Positions 28,988 through 36,954 of a DNA stretch of 64,000 bases are shown here, piece after piece. The DNA comes from Azotobacter salinestris (GTDB lineage: Bacteria; Pseudomonadota; Gammaproteobacteria; Pseudomonadales; Pseudomonadaceae), in contig NZ_CP045302.1 of assembly GCF_009363155.1 (NCBI RefSeq), positions 943,001 to 1,007,000 of the forward strand, in the 5' to 3' direction. The notes under the pieces are model-generated. The model was not told where the DNA came from, did not search any database, and worked only from the letters and a program-made list of their open reading frames with translations. Each line of letters begins with the position of its first letter. Position 1 is the stretch's first letter. The position numbers were made by a program, and so were the translations under genes.

Positions 28988-29500
28988 TCAGGGCTGGCGC
29001 GCCACCGGCATGCCGCGCAACACGCGCCGGGCGCCCAGGTAGCTGGCGCGCCAGTAATCGTCGGACAGGCGATCCAGACGCACCGTGCCGCCGCTGGAGG
29101 GTGCGTGCACGAAGCGCCCCTCGCCCGCGTAGATGCCGGCATGGCTGACCCGGCGGCCGCCCTCGGTGGCGAAGAACACCAGATCGCCGCTGCGCAGGGC
29201 CTCGGGACGCACGCCGGGCACGCCCATCGCAAGCATTTCGCGGGTCGAGCGCGGCAGGCGGATGCCCGCCGCCTCGCGATAGACATAGCCGATCAGCCCG
29301 CTGCAGTCGAAGCCGGAGTCCGGGGTGTTGCCGCCCCAGCGATAGGGCGTGCCGACCAGCCCGAGGGCGCGGACCAGCACGTCCTCCGCCGCCGGTGGGG
29401 GACCGGCATCGGGCAGCGCATCGGGCGTGGGAGAGCGGGCGGAGCAGGCCGCGAGCAGCGCGGCGAGGAGAACCAGGGCAAGGCGGGCCTGAGCGGGCAT
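28988..29500 (-). CDS. NlpC/P60 cell-wall peptidase lipoprotein, copy 1
   Basis: 170-residue lipoprotein: signal peptide with lipobox LLAACS, short Pro/Asp linker, then an NlpC/P60 domain that cleaves peptide stems of peptidoglycan. Catalytic Cys in GFDCSGLIGYV, His in RVSHAGIYAGEGRFVHAPS. It is a paralogue of the gene at 29634 on the same strand; both share the GTPYRxGGN and LPRSTREM motifs. MOSC and this gene are convergent. Confidence 0.9.
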   Translation of the reverse strand: MPAQARLALVLLAALLAACSARSPTPDALPDAGPPPAAEDVLVRALGLVGTPYRWGGNTPDSGFDCSGLIGYVYREAAGIRLPRSTREMLAMGVPGVRPEALRSGDLVFFATEGGRRVSHAGIYAGEGRFVHAPSSGGTVRLDRLSDDYWRASYLGARRVLRGMPVARQP

Positions 29501-29581
29501 GAGCGACAGTCCGGTTGTCGTATCGCTCTACTCTGCCGACAGGCGGCACTTCGTGCAAGCCGACGCCCCGGCCCCGCGAAA

Positions 29582-29622
29582 ACGAAAAGGCCCGATCGCC
29601 TGGAGGGGATCGGGCCTTTTCG
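29582..29622 (-). terminator. Rho-independent terminator after the 29634 NlpC gene
   Basis: Inverted repeat AAAAGGCCCGATC / GATCGGGCCTTTT around a nine-base loop. On the minus strand it ends in TTTTCGTTTT, directly below the stop of the NlpC gene. The A-run on the other side makes it potentially bidirectional. Confidence 0.88.
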
Positions 29623-29633
29623 CAAGCAAGGCT

Positions 29634-30260
29634 TCAGTCGTGCTGGGAAGCCAGTACCAGGGCGGGCTTGGCAGGCGCCATCGGCTGCGCGCTGTTGCCG
29701 GGCGCCAGCACCAGGGCGCGCTTGGCCTGCAGGTAGCTGGAACTCCAGTAGTCGTCCTGCAGGCTGTCGACTCGCACGCCGCCGCTGCGGCGGCTGGCGG
29801 AATGCAGGAAGCGGCCGTTGCCGATGTAGACGCCGACATGGTTGACCCCGCCGCGACCGCGGTTGTTGAAGAAGATCAGGTCGCCGGCCTGCAACTCGTT
29901 GCGGGCCACGCGGGGCGCCTCGAGGGAGATCATCTCGCGGGTCGAGCGCGGCAGCTTGATGCCCGCCTCTTCGCGGAACAGGTAGCCGATGAAGCCGCTG
30001 CAGTCGAAACCGGTGTCTTCCGAATTGCCGCCGTAGCGGTAAGGCGTGCCGAGCAGGCCGAAACCGCGCACCAGAATGCTGTCGGCCAGCGCCGGAAGAC
30101 GGTAGCCGTTGTTCAACGCGGCCAGATCCTTTTGGCTGGGCTCCTGGACCAGGGCTACCCGCTGGGGAGCGGCGAAGTCCTGCTGCGGAGCCTGCCCCGC
30201 GCAGCCGGTCAGGAACACGGCGAGCGCCAGGGGCACGAGGGTTGCGAGACGATTCAGCAT
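29634..30260 (-). CDS. NlpC/P60 cell-wall peptidase lipoprotein, copy 2
   Basis: 208-residue lipoprotein with lipobox FLTGCAG and an NlpC/P60 domain: GTPYRYGGNSEDTGFDCSGF with catalytic Cys, then VNHVGVYIGNGRFLHSAS with His. Compared with copy 1 it has a longer N-terminal linker and a C-terminal extension rich in Ala and Pro. MLNRLATL is preferred over an ATG two codons upstream. Followed by its own terminator. Confidence 0.9.
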   Translation of the reverse strand: MLNRLATLVPLALAVFLTGCAGQAPQQDFAAPQRVALVQEPSQKDLAALNNGYRLPALADSILVRGFGLLGTPYRYGGNSEDTGFDCSGFIGYLFREEAGIKLPRSTREMISLEAPRVARNELQAGDLIFFNNRGRGGVNHVGVYIGNGRFLHSASRRSGGVRVDSLQDDYWSSSYLQAKRALVLAPGNSAQPMAPAKPALVLASQHD

Positions 30261-30610
30261 GGGCAAACGCTTGTCTAAAGGTCCAATGGCCGGCGACTAT
30301 GCCTGTGACGAGAACGATTTACAAACTCTCTCTGTGCGGATTGTGACAAAAGAGGCGTTTTCGCCCCGGAGAAGGACAGGCAATGTCGCATTCCCGACAC
30401 ACCTGCGCGACACCACGACAATCGCCATAACCCCAGTAATTACGCGGGCTTCAGCCTGGACGAATGGGTTTTTCCGAGGGGAATTCCGGGCTGTCGGCGC
30501 GTGTATTCCCTGCGACAACCCGTCGCAAAATCATTTCGCCATTACGATTGCATGCTCGCGAATGTCACGTCCTGTCTTCGCACCTCCCGCCAGTGGCGGA
30601 AGCGACGGGA
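30261..30610. other. Intergenic region without a gene
   Basis: About 350 bases, more AT-rich than the surroundings, upstream of the second NlpC gene and downstream of the second Sir2 gene. It must hold the NlpC promoter. No convincing coding frame, repeat or RNA was recognised. Confidence 0.5.
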
Positions 30611-31378
30611 TCAGCCGCGGGAAAGACGCTCCAGCAGGGCCGGCAGGACCCGGGATGCCCGCCCCGGCAGATGGATGTCGACGATGTCGCTGAGATCGGT
30701 GCGTTGCGGGTTGATTTCCGCGGTGAAACCGCCGGTCTGCCAGGTGCACAGGACCGGCTCGACGATGTAGGGAAAGCTCGCCGTGGTGCCCACCGCCAGT
30801 ACCGCATCGAAGCCCCGGGCGAGCTGTTCGGCGAGGGTCTGGCAGGCGCGCGCGGGAAGCATTTCCTCGAACAGCACCACCGGCGGGCGGAGCACTCCGC
30901 CGCAGTGCGCGCAATGCGGCGGCAGCGGCCGCGCCAGGTGTTCGCGCAGTTCCTCGCTGCGTCTGCCACAGGCCTGGCAATACAGCGGCGCCAGCTCGCC
31001 ATGGATCTCGATCAGCCGCTCCGGCGGCGAGCCGGCAGCGCGGTGATAGCCGTCGATGTTCTGGGTCAGCACCCAGCAGCCGGGCTTGCGCCGCTGCAGC
31101 TCGGCGATGGCCGCGTGGCCGGCGTTGGGGCGGGCCGCGAGACAGGCCCGGCCCAGCTCGGCCAGGTACTTCCAGCACAGCGCCGGATCGCGGCGCAGCA
31201 TGCCGGCGGAGAGCGCCGCCTCGATCGGCAGGCCCTCTGGCGTGCAGCCGTTGTAGAGGCCGCCGAGGCCGCGATAGGTGGGCAGGCCGGAGTCGGCGGA
31301 AAGCCCCGCCCCGCTGATGACGAGGATGCGCTCGGCCCGCCGCAGGGCCCCGGCGATCCGCTCGATGCTGTCTTCCAT
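30611..31378 (-). CDS. Sir2-family NAD-dependent deacylase, second copy
   Basis: 255-residue sirtuin distinct from the copy at 26696. Motifs: LVISGAGLSADSGLPTYRG, VLTQNIDGYHRAAGS, catalytic His in LIEIHGELAPLYC, zinc Cys pairs CQACG and CAHCGG, AVGTTASFPY. The start MEDSIERIAG has GAAGGAGG seven bases upstream. Two divergent Sir2 genes within 4 kb suggests different substrates; which one corresponds to the main deacetylase cannot be told here. Confidence 0.88.
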   Translation of the reverse strand: MEDSIERIAGALRRAERILVISGAGLSADSGLPTYRGLGGLYNGCTPEGLPIEAALSAGMLRRDPALCWKYLAELGRACLAARPNAGHAAIAELQRRKPGCWVLTQNIDGYHRAAGSPPERLIEIHGELAPLYCQACGRRSEELREHLARPLPPHCAHCGGVLRPPVVLFEEMLPARACQTLAEQLARGFDAVLAVGTTASFPYIVEPVLCTWQTGGFTAEINPQRTDLSDIVDIHLPGRASRVLPALLERLSRG

Positions 31379-31502
31379 GCCGCCTCCTTCGGGCGCAACC
31401 GCTCCCTGCCCGCCCGTGCCGAACAATGCCCGACTCAGTGAAGCCCAGGGAGCGCCGGAGGGAAAAGACCTTCGGTCGCCTCCCCCGGCAGCCGCCGTGT
31501 CG

Positions 31503-32174
31503 TCAGTGATTCACCGTGTGGGCGAGCATCACCGACAACTGGCACAGCGGCCGGCCGCTTTCCGCCTGCCAGCGGTTGAAGGCGGCCTGCACCGCGGCCA
31601 GGTCCTTCTGGCTGGTCGGCGCCTTGTCGACGATGCCCTGGGCCTTGAGCGCGGCGACCACGTCCTCGGTGGGAATGAAGGTGTCCTTGCCGGCCATGCG
31701 CAGCAGGCGCGGCGCCGACAGCCCGCCGAGCTGGTTGCCGTGTCTGGCCAGGTACTTCCACAGGCCGACGATGTCGGAAGCCGGCCAATCGGCGATCAGC
31801 GCGCCGAAGCTGCCCCGCTCCTGTGCCGCGTCCAGCACCAGGCGCGCATTGAGCGGCACGCTCCGGAGCTTGGCCAGATGACGGATCAGCCGCTCGTCGT
31901 GCATCAGCCGCTCCAGATGTTCGGCCCCCATCAGCACTGCCTTGTGCGGATCGAAGCCGAAGAAGGCTTCCTCGAAGGCCGGCCACTTGGCGTCCACCAG
32001 GCTGTGCTTGAGGCCGGCGCGGAACACCCGCAGGGCGATCAGCGACAGGTAGCGGTCATCGGGGATCGCACGCAGCTCGTCGGCGCTTCTGGGCTGCGGC
32101 AGCCGCGCCTCCAGTGCCGCCGCCGAGCCGAAGCGGTTGAGACAGTATTCGTGCAGCCAGGTGTAGTCGCGCAT
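31503..32174 (-). CDS. DNA-3-methyladenine glycosylase I family protein
   Basis: 223-residue protein resembling the Tag-like 3-methyladenine glycosylase group annotated in pseudomonads. It begins MRDYTWLHEYCLNRFGS and contains LIALRVFRAGLKHSLVDAKW, a helical segment corresponding to the Tag motif around its base-binding pocket, and KYLARHGNQLGG later. The zinc-site Cys/His of classical Tag are not obvious, so base specificity is uncertain. The start is placed at the first Met with similarity; the upstream extension is spurious. Confidence 0.68.
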   Translation of the reverse strand: MRDYTWLHEYCLNRFGSAAALEARLPQPRSADELRAIPDDRYLSLIALRVFRAGLKHSLVDAKWPAFEEAFFGFDPHKAVLMGAEHLERLMHDERLIRHLAKLRSVPLNARLVLDAAQERGSFGALIADWPASDIVGLWKYLARHGNQLGGLSAPRLLRMAGKDTFIPTEDVVAALKAQGIVDKAPTSQKDLAAVQAAFNRWQAESGRPLCQLSVMLAHTVNH

Positions 32175-32265
32175 CCTGAAGGTCCGGTCCGAAAAAGGCA
32201 GCGGCAGAGGTTGCCCGCAGGCGGTGCCGCCCCGCAAGTGCGCCTCGCTGCGGGACGGCCGCGAC

Positions 32266-33345
32266 TCAGTCGCGCAGGCGCCGGGCGGCGTCCTGCAGCA
32301 GCCGTTCGGTGCCGCTCCAGCCGAGGCAGCCGTCGGTGACCGAGACGCCGTAGCGCAGCGCGCCGGACAGCGGCTGGCAGCCGTCGAACAGATGGCTCTC
32401 CAGCATCACCCCGCGCAGGCTCGCATCGCCGGCCAGGCGCTGCGCGAGCACGCTGTCCAGCACGGCCGGCTGGCGCAGCGGATCCTTGCCGCTGTTGGCG
32501 TGGCTGCAGTCGACCATGATCCGCGCGGCGATGCCCTGGCGCTCCAGCGCCTGGCGGGCGCCGGCGACGCTGGCCGCATCGTGGTTCGGCCCGCCATGGC
32601 CGCCGCGCAGCACCAGATGGGTGTCCGGGTTGCCGCGGGTCTGCAGCAGGGCCGGATGGCCCAGCTCGTCGATGCCGAAATGCCGATGGGCATGGGCGGC
32701 CGAGCGCATGGCATCGCAGGCGATGCCCAGGCTGCCGTCGGTGCCGTTCTTGAAGCCCACCGGCAGGTCCAGGCCGCTGACCATTTCGCGGTGGATCTGC
32801 GATTCGCTGGTGCGCGCGCCGATCGCCGCCCAGCCCAGCAGGTCGTCGAAGTAGCTGGCTGCCAGCGGCTGCAGGAGCTCGGTGGCCAGCGGCAGGCCCA
32901 GCTCCAGCATGTCCAGCATCAGCCGGCGCGACAGGCGCAGGCCTTCGGCCATGTCGCCGCTGCCGTCCAGGTGCGGGTCGTAGACCAGCCCTTTCCAGCC
33001 GACGGTGGTGCGCGGCTTCTCGACGTAGGCGCGCATCACCACCAGCAATTGGTCGCCGACCTGCGGCGCCAGTTCGGCCAGGCGCGCGGCGTATTCCCGC
33101 GCGGACTCGGGGTCGTGCAGCGAACAGGGGCCGACCACCACCAGCAGGCGAGGATCCCGGCCGTCGAGCACGGCGCGGATGGCGGCGCGGTCGGCCTGGA
33201 CGCGCTCGGCGAGCGCGGGATTCAGCGGCAGGCGCTGGCGCAGCACGGCGGGGCTGGGCAGCGGCTGGGCGCTGCGGCGGGCGGGAAGGGACTCGGCGGT
33301 GGCGAGCGAAGGGGTGGCGAGCTGGGCGGAAACGGATGCATTCAT
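32266..33345 (-). CDS. 3-deoxy-7-phosphoheptulonate synthase (DAHP synthase, type I)
   Basis: 359-residue first enzyme of the shikimate pathway (AroF/G/H type). Landmarks are VVVGPCSLHDPESA, MRAYVEKPRTTVGWKG, WAAIGARTSESQIHRE, VGFKNGTDGS, LRGGHGGPNHD and VDCSHANSGKDP. The start MNASVSAQL is about 350 residues before the stop, the usual length. Its expression is likely controlled by the aromatic-rich leader and attenuator lying 200-400 bases upstream. Which aromatic amino acid inhibits the enzyme cannot be read from sequence by eye. Confidence 0.95.
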   Translation of the reverse strand: MNASVSAQLATPSLATAESLPARRSAQPLPSPAVLRQRLPLNPALAERVQADRAAIRAVLDGRDPRLLVVVGPCSLHDPESAREYAARLAELAPQVGDQLLVVMRAYVEKPRTTVGWKGLVYDPHLDGSGDMAEGLRLSRRLMLDMLELGLPLATELLQPLAASYFDDLLGWAAIGARTSESQIHREMVSGLDLPVGFKNGTDGSLGIACDAMRSAAHAHRHFGIDELGHPALLQTRGNPDTHLVLRGGHGGPNHDAASVAGARQALERQGIAARIMVDCSHANSGKDPLRQPAVLDSVLAQRLAGDASLRGVMLESHLFDGCQPLSGALRYGVSVTDGCLGWSGTERLLQDAARRLRD

Positions 33346-33388
33346 GGTCTGGCGGTCCTTGGCCGGCGCGGGCGATCCCGCGGCGGCG

Positions 33389-33487
33389 CTAGTCGGTCGT
33401 TCGTTCGAGGGGTGCCGGGACGGCGGTGGAGCGGCTAAATCGCCAGTCATGGCGGTAGGGACGATAAGTGCTGCGATAAGCGGTCAT
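33389..33487 (-). CDS. Small Arg/Tyr-rich peptide ORF between attenuator and DAHP synthase
   Basis: 32 codons with a strong ribosome site (GAGGAGTCACCG before ATG). The N-terminal half, MTAYRSTYRPYRHDWRFSRS, holds three Tyr, one Trp, one Phe and many Arg. It lies downstream of the attenuator and 43 bases above the DAHP synthase start. It may be a second leader that couples translation to aromatic supply, or a small basic protein. Coding is inferred from the ribosome site and composition only. Confidence 0.5.
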   Translation of the reverse strand: MTAYRSTYRPYRHDWRFSRSTAVPAPLERTTD

Positions 33488-33521
33488 CGGTGACTCCTCG
33501 TGATGCAGGCCTTCTGGCGGC

Positions 33522-33563
33522 CGAAAAAACAAAACCCCCGGTCGGGTTGCCGACCGGGGGTTT
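33522..33563 (-). terminator. Attenuator terminator upstream of DAHP synthase
   Basis: Perfect stem AAACCCCCGGTCGG / CCGACCGGGGGTTT with a GTTG loop (33532-33563). On the minus strand it is followed by TTTTGTTTTTTCGG, a textbook intrinsic terminator. It falls between the leader peptide stop (33612) and the structural gene, where an amino-acid attenuator should be. Confidence 0.88.
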
Positions 33564-33611
33564 GCGAAAACGTCTGGTGGCGACCCTGTTTGCCGGGGCG
33601 CCTGTGGGGTA

Positions 33612-33740
33612 TCAGGCGCGCCTGTGGCTAAACCAATACCCGAAGTAATAACCGGCAGCCGCGACCTGACGCGCACGACCCTGCGCAGTGCGCGCGGCAC
33701 CGGCGTGGACGAGGGACAGAAGATCGAGGCTGAGCGGCAT
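33612..33740 (-). CDS. Aromatic amino acid leader peptide for DAHP synthase
   Basis: 42-codon ORF. ATG 33740 has GGAG seven bases upstream (inside an in-frame ATG at 33752). The peptide begins MPLSLDLLSL and near its end reads GYYFGYWFSHRRA: six aromatic residues (three Tyr, two Phe, one Trp) within seven positions, immediately before the stop. The attenuator hairpin follows 49 bases later. This is the organisation of a ribosome-stalling leader that senses all three aromatic amino acids. I infer that stalling in the aromatic run allows an antiterminator. Confidence 0.8.
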   Translation of the reverse strand: MPLSLDLLSLVHAGAARTAQGRARQVAAAGYYFGYWFSHRRA

Positions 33741-33813
33741 GCTGTTCTCCATGAGATTTCCGAACCTTACTCCAGCGGCCCGGCGGTTTTCAACCGGGCC
33801 GTGCGGATGGGGC

Positions 33814-34638
33814 TCACAGGCTCATCACATCGACGAAGCGCGGCGTGGCCTCGTCGTCGATGCGCAGATTGACGAAGTCGAACAGCTTGCGGTCGGCCAG
33901 CTGCGAGGGATGCACGTTCTGCAGGGCGCGGAACATGATCTCGGTGCGCCCCGGCGACTGGCGCTCCCACTCGCGCAGCATCTCCTTGACCACCTGGCGC
34001 TGCAGGTTCTCCTGAGAGCCGCAGAGGTTGCAGGGGATGATCGGGAATTCCTTCAGCCTGGCGTAGGCCTCGATGTCCGTCTCGCTGCAGTAGGCCAGCG
34101 GGCGGATCACCACGTTGCGTCCATCGTCGGAGAGCAGCTTGGGCGGCATGGCCTTCAGGGTGCCGCCGTAGAACAGGTTGAGGAAGAAGGTCTCGACGAT
34201 GTCGTCGCGATGGTGGCCGAGCGCCATCTTGGTCGCGCCGATCTGGTCGGCGAAGGTGTAGAGGGTGCCGCGGCGCAGGCGCGAGCACAGCGAGCAGGTG
34301 GTCTTGCCCTCGGGAATCTTCTCCTTGACCACCGAGTAGGTGTCCTTCTCGATGATGTGGTACTCGACCCCGATGGACTTCAGGTAGGCGGGCAGCACGT
34401 CCTCGGGAAAGCCCGGCTGCTTCTGGTCCATGTTCACCGCGACGATCTCGAACCTGACCGGCGCCACCTTCTGCAGGTAGAGCAGCACGTCGAGCATGGT
34501 GTAGCTGTCCTTGCCGCCGGACAGGCAGACCATCACCTTGTCGCCCTCCTCGATCATGTTGAAGTCGGTGACCGCCTCGCCGGCCAGGCGGCGCAGGCGC
34601 TTCTGCAGCTTGTTCTGATTGACCGAAAGGGTGCCCAT
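33814..34638 (-). CDS. ttcA: tRNA 2-thiocytidine biosynthesis protein TtcA
   Basis: 274-residue ATP-dependent Fe-S enzyme that thiolates C32 of several tRNAs. PP-loop [13 protein letters not shown], cluster-binding Cys in [13 protein letters not shown], and another Cys pair in [12 protein letters not shown]. The start [17 protein letters not shown] fits the family; an earlier ATG adds 16 unrelated residues. Alone on the minus strand, upstream of the leader peptide region of DAHP synthase. Confidence 0.95.
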   Translation of the reverse strand: MGTLSVNQNKLQKRLRRLAGEAVTDFNMIEEGDKVMVCLSGGKDSYTMLDVLLYLQKVAPVRFEIVAVNMDQKQPGFPEDVLPAYLKSIGVEYHIIEKDTYSVVKEKIPEGKTTCSLCSRLRRGTLYTFADQIGATKMALGHHRDDIVETFFLNLFYGGTLKAMPPKLLSDDGRNVVIRPLAYCSETDIEAYARLKEFPIIPCNLCGSQENLQRQVVKEMLREWERQSPGRTEIMFRALQNVHPSQLADRKLFDFVNLRIDDEATPRFVDVMSL

Positions 34639-34922
34639 GGTGCTGTGAATCCGGAAGGTACGAAAAGGCGGGCATTTTACGCGCAAATGATGCGCAACGG
34701 GCGCCGCCGCTCGAGCCAGCGCGCCCCGCCGTCGCCGGACTTTAATACTGCCGCGTTATCACCCCTCGCCCGCAGAGAGCAAATCACTCTAAAGCCGCAA
34801 TCGGCGCGGCTTCCAGGCGCCTCCTATACTGCGATTGCAAGGTCGCGGGCCCGGCCTGGAGCCTGTCGCAGGAGCGAAGGCGTCCGGGCGCGGCCCACAC
34901 AATAAAAAAGAGGAGAGTCGGC

Positions 34923-35522
34923 ATGATCAACCACGTCTGGGGGCTGTTCACCCATCCCGATCGGGAGTGGCAGGAAATCCGTGGCGAAGAGGAAAGCATC
35001 AGCCACATGTATCTCACCCATGTCCTGTTCCTGGCGGCGATCCCCGCCGTCTCGGCCTTCATCGGCACGACCCAGATCGGCTGGAGCGTGGCCGGCGGCG
35101 AGCCGGTCAGGCTGACCGCGGCCAGTGCGCTGCAGCTGAGCATCATGACCTACCTGGCGATGCTCGCCGGCGTGGCGGTGATGGGCGGCTTCATCCACTG
35201 GATGGCGCGCACCTACGATGCCAGCCCGAGCCTCACGCAGTGCATCGTGTTCGCCGCCTACAATGCGACGCCCCTGTTCGTCGGCGGCCTGGCGGCGCTC
35301 TACCCCAATCTATGGCTGGCCATGGTCGTCGGCACCCTGGCGGTCTGCTACACGACCTACCTGCTCTACGTCGGCCTGCCGGCCTTCATGAACATCCCCC
35401 GCGAGGAAGGCTTCCTGTTCGCCAGTTCGGTGCTCGCCGTCGGCCTGGTGGTGCTGGTGGCGATGATCGGCATCTCGGTGATCCTCTGGGGCTTCGGCCT
35501 GGGCCCGACCTATATCAGCTGA
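34923..35522 (+). CDS. Yip1-domain membrane protein, copy 1
   Basis: 199-residue inner membrane protein of the bacterial Yip1 family with five hydrophobic segments. It starts MINHVWGLFTHPDREWQEIR, a conserved N-terminal motif shared with the next gene, followed by EEESISHMYLTHVLFLAAIP. Ribosome site GAGGAGAG precedes the ATG. Followed by a terminator. Function unknown; members are often linked to membrane stress. Confidence 0.85.
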   Translation: MINHVWGLFTHPDREWQEIRGEEESISHMYLTHVLFLAAIPAVSAFIGTTQIGWSVAGGEPVRLTAASALQLSIMTYLAMLAGVAVMGGFIHWMARTYDASPSLTQCIVFAAYNATPLFVGGLAALYPNLWLAMVVGTLAVCYTTYLLYVGLPAFMNIPREEGFLFASSVLAVGLVVLVAMIGISVILWGFGLGPTYIS

Positions 35523-35550
35523 CCCGCAGCAGTTTCTCCATCCGCAACCG

Positions 35551-35583
35551 CGAGGCCGCCCCAGGGGCGGCCTCGGTGTTTTC
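35551..35583 (+). terminator. Terminator after Yip1 copy 1
   Basis: Stem CGAGGCCGCC / GGCGGCCTCG around a short CCAGG loop, followed on the plus strand by GTGTTTTCG. The U-run is modest, so confidence is moderate. Confidence 0.65.
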
Positions 35584-35723
35584 GTGTGGGGAACGTCCGG
35601 GCCAGCGGGGCGAACCCTCGGCCAGACAGGCGTCTAAACCCCAGGGTCTGTCGACGTTCGCGGCCTGCGCCAACACGTCGACAGTTCCCAGATGTGCCGT
35701 TTTCCCTGACCACGGAGGCTCAC

Positions 35724-36395
35724 ATGACCCTGCATGCCCTGCATCTGATCAGCCACCCGCAGCAGACCTGGCAGGAAATCCGCCAGGAGGAAGACCACAA
35801 CCGCCTGCACTACCTGCCCCACCTGCTGCTGTTCAGCCTGATTCCCGCGGTATCCCTGTTCATCGGCACCACCTTCGTCGGCTGGAGCCTGGTCGACGAG
35901 GAGCGGGTCAGGCTGGATGCCTGGAGCGCCCTGCAGCTCAGCGTGCTGCTGTACCTGGCGATCCTGGCCGGCACCTCCCTGCTCGGCTGGCTCGTGCACT
36001 ACATGTCGCGCAGCTTCGCGACCCGTCCCGGCCTGCAGCAGTGCATCGCCTTCGTGGCCTATACCCTCACGCCCCTCCTGCTCCTCGGCCTGGCCGGGCT
36101 CTACCCGAACCGCTGGCTGCTGGTGACCGTCATCGTGCTGGGACTGGCGCACTGGACCTACCTGCTGTTCGTCGGTCTGCCCGCCTTCATGCGCCTTGGC
36201 CAGCGGACGACCCAGAGCCTGCTCTACGCCGCCTCGGTATGGGGCGCCGGACTGCTGGTGCTGCTGTCGGTCCTGCTGACCATCCTGCTGTTCTGGCAGT
36301 ACGCCCTGCAGCCGAACTACGAGCGCACCGGCATCGACCAGGGCTACCCGACCCGCGACGAACGGCCGGTGGAGAGGCCGGGAGGAAGGGACTGA
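35724..36395 (+). CDS. Yip1-domain membrane protein, copy 2
   Basis: 223-residue paralogue of the preceding gene: SHPQQTWQEIRQEE, LFIGTTFVGWSL and LLFVGLPAFMRL align with copy 1. It has five membrane segments plus a hydrophilic C-terminal tail of about 30 residues ending VERPGGRD that copy 1 lacks. ATG 35724 follows CGGAGG. A 200-bp gap with a terminator and a palindrome separates the two, so they are probably separate transcripts. Confidence 0.85.
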   Translation: MTLHALHLISHPQQTWQEIRQEEDHNRLHYLPHLLLFSLIPAVSLFIGTTFVGWSLVDEERVRLDAWSALQLSVLLYLAILAGTSLLGWLVHYMSRSFATRPGLQQCIAFVAYTLTPLLLLGLAGLYPNRWLLVTVIVLGLAHWTYLLFVGLPAFMRLGQRTTQSLLYAASVWGAGLLVLLSVLLTILLFWQYALQPNYERTGIDQGYPTRDERPVERPGGRD

Positions 36396-36459
36396 CGGAC
36401 GGAGCGCCAGGCAGCCGCCTGGCTTTCGGCATAATGGCGCATACAGGAGGTATCGCCCC

Positions 36460-36954
36460 ATGCCCGAATCCATTCTTGCCCGTGTCGAGACCTGCTTCTG
36501 CCAGGCCGAGGCCTTCTTCGAGCGCCGCTTCGCGCGTCCCGAGATCAGCCTGAGGCTGCGAGGCCAGAAGGCGGGGATCGCCTACCCGCGGGAGAACCTG
36601 CTGCGTTTCAATGCCCAGCTGTACGCGAATAACCGCGAGGACTTCCTGCTCCAGACGGTGGCCCACGAAGTGGCGCACCTGGTCGCTTTCCAGCTGTTCG
36701 GAATGGGGATCAGACCCCACGGGGAGGAGTGGCAGCGGATCATGCAGGAGGTCTACGGCTTGCCGGCCAAGCGCTGCCACGACTACGTCGTGCAGCGCCG
36801 CCGGGCGACCCACTACCTGTACCGCTGCCAGTGCCCGGACGGCGAGTTTCCCTTCACCGCGCAGCGCCATTCGCTGGTGCTGCGCGGTCGCCGGTATCTC
36901 TGCCGCCGTTGCCGGGCGGTGCTGGAGTTCAGCGGCGAGCGGCGTCTTCAGTGA
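36460..36954 (+). CDS. SprT family zinc metalloprotease-like protein
   Basis: 164-residue SprT/Spartan-like protein. Active-site motif [16 protein letters not shown] (HExxH) at about residues 67-82, and a C-terminal Cys-rich zinc ribbon ([10 protein letters not shown] and [10 protein letters not shown]). The bacterial SprT role is poorly known; eukaryotic relatives cleave DNA-protein crosslinks. Its 3' end overlaps the 3' end of dctA by 26 bases (convergent). Confidence 0.88.
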   Translation: MPESILARVETCFCQAEAFFERRFARPEISLRLRGQKAGIAYPRENLLRFNAQLYANNREDFLLQTVAHEVAHLVAFQLFGMGIRPHGEEWQRIMQEVYGLPAKRCHDYVVQRRRATHYLYRCQCPDGEFPFTAQRHSLVLRGRRYLCRRCRAVLEFSGERRLQ

